From Owenweeksia sp965214115 (lineage in GTDB: Bacteria > Bacteroidota > Bacteroidia > Flavobacteriales > Schleiferiaceae): a stretch of 64,000 bases of DNA. Below, in pieces: positions 59,601 through 64,000 of this stretch. The DNA lies in NCBI GenBank assembly GCA_965214115.1, contig CBDCAU010000008.1:434001-498000 (forward strand), written 5' to 3'. Numbering within the stretch: position 1 is the first letter of the stretch; every line of letters begins with the position of its first letter. Under the pieces are notes generated by a model that was not told where the DNA came from, searched no databases, and was given only the letters and a program-made list of their open reading frames with translations. Position numbers and translations under genes: made by a program.

Positions 59601-62589
59601 GGCGGGCAATTATTTTGAAACCCTCCAAAACCAAAACGGCTGCGACAGCGTGGTCTGTTTTGATGTGCGCGTCCTCCCCGTCATTTACGATGTGGACGAA
59701 ATGAGCGACACTTCGGCCATCGACATTTATAATAATGCGCAATATATTAATGACTCCGTGCTGCGCGTGGAAAGCGTGGGGGGCGGATTTAGCAGCGGCC
59801 AAGCGTGGTATGTGGCGGATAAAGTAAAAGTGGACGAGCCGTTTGAATCCGATTTTGATTTTAGGATTTGGAACGGCACAGCGGACGGTTTGGTTTTCGT
59901 GATTCAAAACGAATCCTCGATGGCACAGGGCGGCTCTGGCGCGGGAGTAGGCTATGACGGCATCACGCGCGCCTTTGCCATTGAAATGGATATTTTCCAA
60001 AACGCGGGCGAAAGCGACAACCACGTGGCCATCCACAGCGGCGGTGCGGGCGCGGTCAGTTTTACTCAATCGGATCGCTTGGCCACCCAAGACCCTCCTT
60101 TCGATTTGAACGATGGCAACGTTCACAATTTCCGTGTGAATTATTTAGATGATACCGTGCGCATATATTTGGACAATTCCACTTTCCCGCTGATTGAATA
60201 CGGCGTGGATTTGAACGCGCTCATCAATTCCGGCAATGGCGATTCCACCGCTTGGTTCGGTTTCACGGCCTCGCGCGGTGGCGAATCGGCCAACCACGAT
60301 GTGCTGAACTGGACGATAAAAGGTTGCGTGCCCGCGCAGGGCGACACTTGCCCGACTATCGACAGCATAACGGTAGCCAACACCACCTGCGACCCCGAAC
60401 CAAGTGGGGTCTTCCTCAATGACTTTTACCGGAAGCGACGGCTGCGACAGCGTGGTGACCACGGTGACCACCCTGCTGCCAAGCTCCAACGACACCACCG
60501 CGCCCATAACGATTTGCGATGGCGATTCCGCGCTGGTTTTCGGCAACTTCGAGACGATGGCGGGGACGTTCACGGATTCGTCCACCAACGCGGCGGGCTG
60601 CGACAGCATCACGGTCACGGAACTTATCGTGAACCCATCTTTCAATGACACCACCGCGCCCGTCGTGATTTGCCAAGGCGATTCAGCGATGATTTTTGGC
60701 AATTTCGAAACGGTGGCCGGAACGTTCACCGATTTGTCACAAACGGTGAATGGCTGCGACAGCATCACCACCACGGAACTGCGCGTGGTGCCGCAGATTA
60801 CCACCAAGGACACGCTCACCATCTGCGAGGGCGATTCCGCGATGGTCTTCGGGAATTTTGAAAATATGGCCGGCATCTTCACGGACACGACGATGTCGGC
60901 GGGGGGCTGCGACAGTATCGCCACGGTCTGCCTGATGGTGAACGACACAAATATGACCACGGTGATGGACAGCATCTGCCCAGGCGACAGCCTCTTCGTG
61001 GGCGGCAGCTTCCAAACGGTGGCGGGGACGTTCAGCGATGTTTTCACCAATGAAGACGGCTGCGACAGTACCGTAAATACAATCCTGACGATCCGCACGG
61101 ATAGTGCCTGCAACGATACCGTGGTGATTCCCGGCGACTGCGGGGCAACGGTGATATCAGACGCCACCTTTATGGAAAGCACGGTAGTGACGCCCACCAA
61201 CCTCAGCGGCCAATGGAACGGGGTGAACGGCAATTTGCCGCCCGCCTCCTCATATACAAAAGCGGCCGAGGAGGGCCAGCCCTATAGCTTCCCGACGATT
61301 GACCCTGTAGATTCCGCCAAGGTTATCAAAGCGGGCAACAACATCCGCTATTTCCGCCAGTTGTTCACCTTGCAAAACAACGACGACTTGGCGGCGCGCT
61401 TCCGCTTGAGCGTGGATGACCAAGCGGAGGTGTACGTGAACGGCAAGCGCGTGGTGGCCGACTACAGCTTTGGCCAGAGCACTTACAAAAACCCCCCGCT
61501 GGATGCGCAGTTCAACACCGACGGCACGACCGACAATCCCAATATGGGCAACGAGCCATTCGATTTTGCCACCGGTATGAACTTGGACAACATCTTCCAG
61601 ATGGGGCAGAACGAAGTGGTGGTCGTGGTCAGGAACTTAGGCAAGGCCAGCGACCGCGGCGGCTTCAGCTTCCGGATGGACGTGGAATGCACCGATACCG
61701 CCGCGCCCCCGCGCCCCGTGCAGGACAGTTGCGTGAGCGATACATCTTGGAGGCGCAGCACGGTGGTGACGCCGAGCAGCCTAAGCGGCACTTGGATGGG
61801 CACCAACGGCCTCCCTGCCGACAGTACCTTTATCTTGCCCGTGGATACCGGCCAGCCCTACAGTTTTTGCCACCATCGAGCGGGTGTCCGGCACGCACAT
61901 TATCAAATCGGAGAACAACATCCGCTACTACCGCAAGGAGTTCCGCTTAGACCGCGCCGACAGCTTGGACGCGCGCTTCCGTGCCACTTTTGACGACCAA
62001 GTGGAAATCTACGTGAACGGCACCAAACTGCTGCGCGAGAACACCGTGGGCAGGGCCAACTACAAGCTGCCCGCGCACGATATCCTGTTCAATGGCGCTT
62101 CCGGCACATTCGTGAACGGCAATGCTGGTGGCGAGATGTATGATTTTGTGGGCACAAACAATTTGGATACCGTATTCAAAACGGGCGTGAACACTTTGAC
62201 AGTGGCACTGCGCAATTTCAGCAAGGCCAGCGACAGGGGCGGGTTCAGCTTCCGCTTGGACGTTACTAAGGGCGGGCAGAGCGTGCTGCGGAAAGGTTCG
62301 CGGGCTTCTTCGGGCAACGGTTTTGCCTCTTCGGAAAGTTTGGATATCAGTGCCTTCCCGAACCCCGCCAGCGACCGGCTGACGGTGCTGCTCCCCACTT
62401 TGGTGGACGCGCAGTCTGGCACTTTGACCATCAGCGACCTGAACGGGCCGCGCGGTGTTCGTGGAAGAACGCACGGCCGGTAGCCCGCCCGTGTTGAACA
62501 TTGACCTTTCCAAAATGGCTGGCGGCGTGTACTTCCTGCGCTACGAGCAAGGCGGGGAAATAGTGGTGGAGAAAATTTTGAAGGAGTAA
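56608..62589 (+). CDS. Giant T9SS-secreted multidomain protein (three apparent frameshifts)
   Basis: About 1992 residues when three +1 shifts are undone (G-run 60406-60409, T-run 61864-61868, GGGCC at 62445-62449). The ATG at 56608 gives a signal peptide ending LFAAAVPETEP. Order: six pre-peptidase-C-terminal-like units of about 133 residues (the middle four nearly identical in DNA), a MopE-like putative metal-binding motif (DTDNDGFGDPDD ... CDGIDNNCDGQIDEG), 'GCDSITxT' repeats, an L-type lectin-like domain (59690-60330), more 'GCDS' repeats, then two PA14-like repeats and a T9SS tail (FPNPASDRLTVLLP ... GVYFLRYEQGG). Surface adhesion or scaffold role is likely. Confidence 0.85.
57067..58674 (+). 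repeat. Four tandem ~400-bp coding repeats
   Basis: Units begin at 57067, 57463, 57871 and 58276 (GA[C/T]GC[G/C]GA[A/G]CCCAACGACAG). Lengths are 396, 408, 405 and 399 bases. The second and third units differ at only a handful of positions and one 3-base indel, so the expansion is recent. GC content is high relative to the gene's flanks. Confidence 0.88.
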
Positions 62590-62613
62590 GTTTTACGGTC
62601 TTTTTAAAAATCC

Positions 62614-62651
62614 AAGCCCCGCCGGTTCAATACCAGCGGGGCTTTTTTTTT
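62614..62651. terminator. Shared terminator between the large secreted gene and asparaginase
   Basis: AAGCCCCGC (62614-62622) pairs with GCGGGGCTT (62636-62644), followed by a run of nine T on plus. On the minus strand the A-run at 62606-62610 gives a weaker T-tract. It can stop transcripts from both convergent genes. Confidence 0.75.
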
Positions 62652-62727
62652 ATTTGTAAAAAGGATGTCGGATTTTGAAATCTTCCTGCAACTTTTTTAA
62701 AGTCAGGAACTTTGGAAAAGTTTTGCA

Positions 62728-63762
62728 TCAGCGGAGGGTCAACTCCCCGCGTAAATTGCTCAGCATTTTTGCTTTGAAATTTTCTCCAAAAAATCCATTT
62801 CCCAACAGGAACATTGTCTTGGTGAGCGCGGCCTCGAACGTCATATCGCCACCGCTGATCACGCCCATTTCTAAAAAAGCTTGGCTGGCCTCGTATTTTC
62901 CCTGCTCCACGCGGCCGCCGTCGCACTGGGATACATTGATGATGGGCAGACCGTTTTGGATGGCGTTCGCCAAAAGCGATTCCAGTCCATTTTCCATCGG
63001 ACCGTTGCCCCGCGCCGAACGTCCGCAAAATCAAGGCTTTCATTTCTTTATTGGACAAAACGGCTTTGACGGACGATTCCGAATGCCCGGAAAAAGCGTG
63101 AGGATGCCGATTTCCGATTCCATTTTTTTGATAATGAGAAAAATGCTTTTTTGCGATTTTTAAAAGAGCATTTTCATTGAACTTTATGTTCACGCCCACT
63201 TCCGCGAGTTTCGGATAATTCATCGAAATGAACGCCTCGAAATCTTCCGTGCTGATTTTGTGGGTGCGGTTGCCGCGATACAAACTGTATTCAAATAAAT
63301 GGCCACTTCTGGCACTTTGGGACGGCCGTCTCCGTCGCGCGCCATCGCTATTTCTACCGTGGTCAGCAGGTTTTCGCGGGCGTCGCTGCGCGGGATGCCG
63401 ATGGGCAGTTGCGAACCTGTCAAAATCACGGGCTTGCCTAAATTTTCCAATAAAAATGAAAGCGCCGAAGCGGTGTACGCCATCGTGTCCGAGCCGTGCA
63501 GAATCACGAAGCCGTCAAAATTTCCGTAGTCTTTGGCAATGCGTTTGGCCAAGCGAATCCAATGTTCCGGTTTGATGTTGGACGAATCGATGGGATGGTC
63601 AAAACTATCGGTGGTGATGTCGCAGCCTAATTGTGCCAGCTCAGGAATTTGCTGCAAAAGCTGCTGAAAATCAAAGGGTTTCAAAAGTCCGGTACGCGGG
63701 TCTTTCACCATCCCGATGGTGCCGCCGGTGTAGAGGAGGAGGATTTTGGAGGGGGTGGACAT
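62728..63762 (-). CDS. ansA: Type I L-asparaginase (frameshifted)
   Basis: Cytosolic L-asparaginase, converts Asn to Asp and ammonia. ATG at 63762: MSTPSKILLLYTGGTIGM with the first catalytic Thr. Further motifs are spread over several frames: FVILHGSDTMAYTASALSF with the second Thr-Asp, VILTGSQLPIG, YPKLAEVGV, EIGILTLFPGI, LILRTFGAGN, INVSQCDGG and GVISGGDMTFEAALTK. Four one-base changes (near 63293-63295, at the A7 run 63123-63129, near 63075-63077 and at CCCC 63008-63011) break the frame; the net change is zero and the corrected protein has 344 residues. The motifs are all present, so sequence error is likelier than decay. Confidence 0.85.
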
Positions 63763-63778
63763 TCCGTGTTCTAAAAGA

Positions 63779-64000
63779 TTAGGTGCCAATAATATGTGGC
63801 CCCGGCGTTGGGTTTTCTTGAAGTATTTTGCGAATATTTGGAATCAATGGCTCAAGGTTTTTGTAAGCGCTGTTTTTTAGCCACAAGTACAAAAACCGGT
63901 ATCGGATATTTTATGAAATTCTGCTGATATTGAGGTTTTTATCGAAAGTAAAAAGGACATTGAAACCATTTTGAATCATCCGTTGCAAGATAGCTCCATT
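63779..64000 (-). CDS. PIN-like/DUF5615-type protein, partial and frameshifted
   Basis: Runs off the right edge, so the N-terminus is missing. About 74 residues remain: MIQNGFNVLFTFDKNL, then (after a one-base deletion near 63928-63931) YQQNFIKYPIPVFVLVAKN, then (after a one-base insertion in the T-run 63873-63878) SAYKNLEPLIPNIRKILQ. The FDKNLxxQQN and FVL pattern is that of small DUF5615 PIN-like proteins, often the nuclease half of a small two-gene pair. Stop TAA at 63779-63781, 17 bases upstream of the ansA ATG. Confidence 0.6.

Noticed and set aside
1..64000. tRNA or rRNA genes
   Set aside because: No cloverleaf with T-loop GTTCGAATC-type sequence or rRNA-like stretch was recognised on either strand; the cloverleaf-like element at 53373 lacks tRNA features.

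Overview
The window reads as a chromosomal segment of a Bacteroidota bacterium, possibly of the Saprospiria/Chitinophagia type. The evidence is a set of secreted proteins with type IX secretion (T9SS) C-terminal sorting domains, TonB-dependent receptors with carboxypeptidase-regulatory N-domains, several small HYC_CC_PP proteins, TAnnTTTG promoter boxes and no clear Shine-Dalgarno sequences. The species cannot be named from the sequence alone. No rRNA, tRNA or CRISPR array was seen.

Layout. 0-9.7 kb: OmpA-type lipoprotein, T9SS beta-propeller-like protein, fasciclin lipoprotein, O-antigen ligase-like protein, membrane pyrophosphatase with a C-terminal extension, small lipoprotein. 9.9-13 kb: a secreted DUF11/T9SS gene split by an 799-bp IS5-type insertion sequence; removing the IS plus one TA restores the frame exactly. 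13-20.4 kb: pdhB with a duplicated 3' end around two small genes, etfB and etfA separated by palindromic repeats, a bifunctional-nuclease/UVR protein, two Uma2-type nucleases. 20.6-33.3 kb: nucleoside transporter, thyA (also with a duplicated 3' tail), two TonB-C-like secreted proteins, folA, the tig-clpP-clpX chaperone/protease cluster, and a HipA-like kinase with a DUF3037 partner. 33.4-36.6 kb: a probable metal-uptake set (His/Cys-rich small protein, ZnuD-like TonB receptor, lipoprotein). 36.7-56.3 kb: a copper/heavy-metal island, interrupted by two AAA/DUF4143 ATPases, two T9SS proteins and a toxin-antitoxin pair. 56.6-62.6 kb: a ~1990-residue secreted repeat protein. 62.7-64 kb: L-asparaginase and a PIN-like gene running off the end.

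How the island works together (inference from families): an AraC regulator with a metal-binding N-domain probably senses metal. A HMA-MauE membrane protein, a SO_0444/ArsP-type permease, a four-helix copper-storage protein, a CopA-type multicopper oxidase fused to a CopB-like barrel, DUF3347 and DUF305 proteins, an HMA protein and a TonB receptor would take up, oxidise, store and export copper. An MbnP-like protein carrying a T9SS tail sits directly before two MauG/CcpA-type diheme peroxidases, the arrangement expected for enzymatic maturation of a secreted copper site. A shared AATCCTGCAA motif precedes three of the copper genes and may be the regulator's operator.

Intergenic space is unusually rich in palindromic repeats (four dispersed families and a 132-bp cloverleaf-like element). 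From 60.4 kb to the end, three consecutive genes carry nine one-base indels, mostly in homopolymers, which suggests poor sequence quality at this end rather than gene decay.
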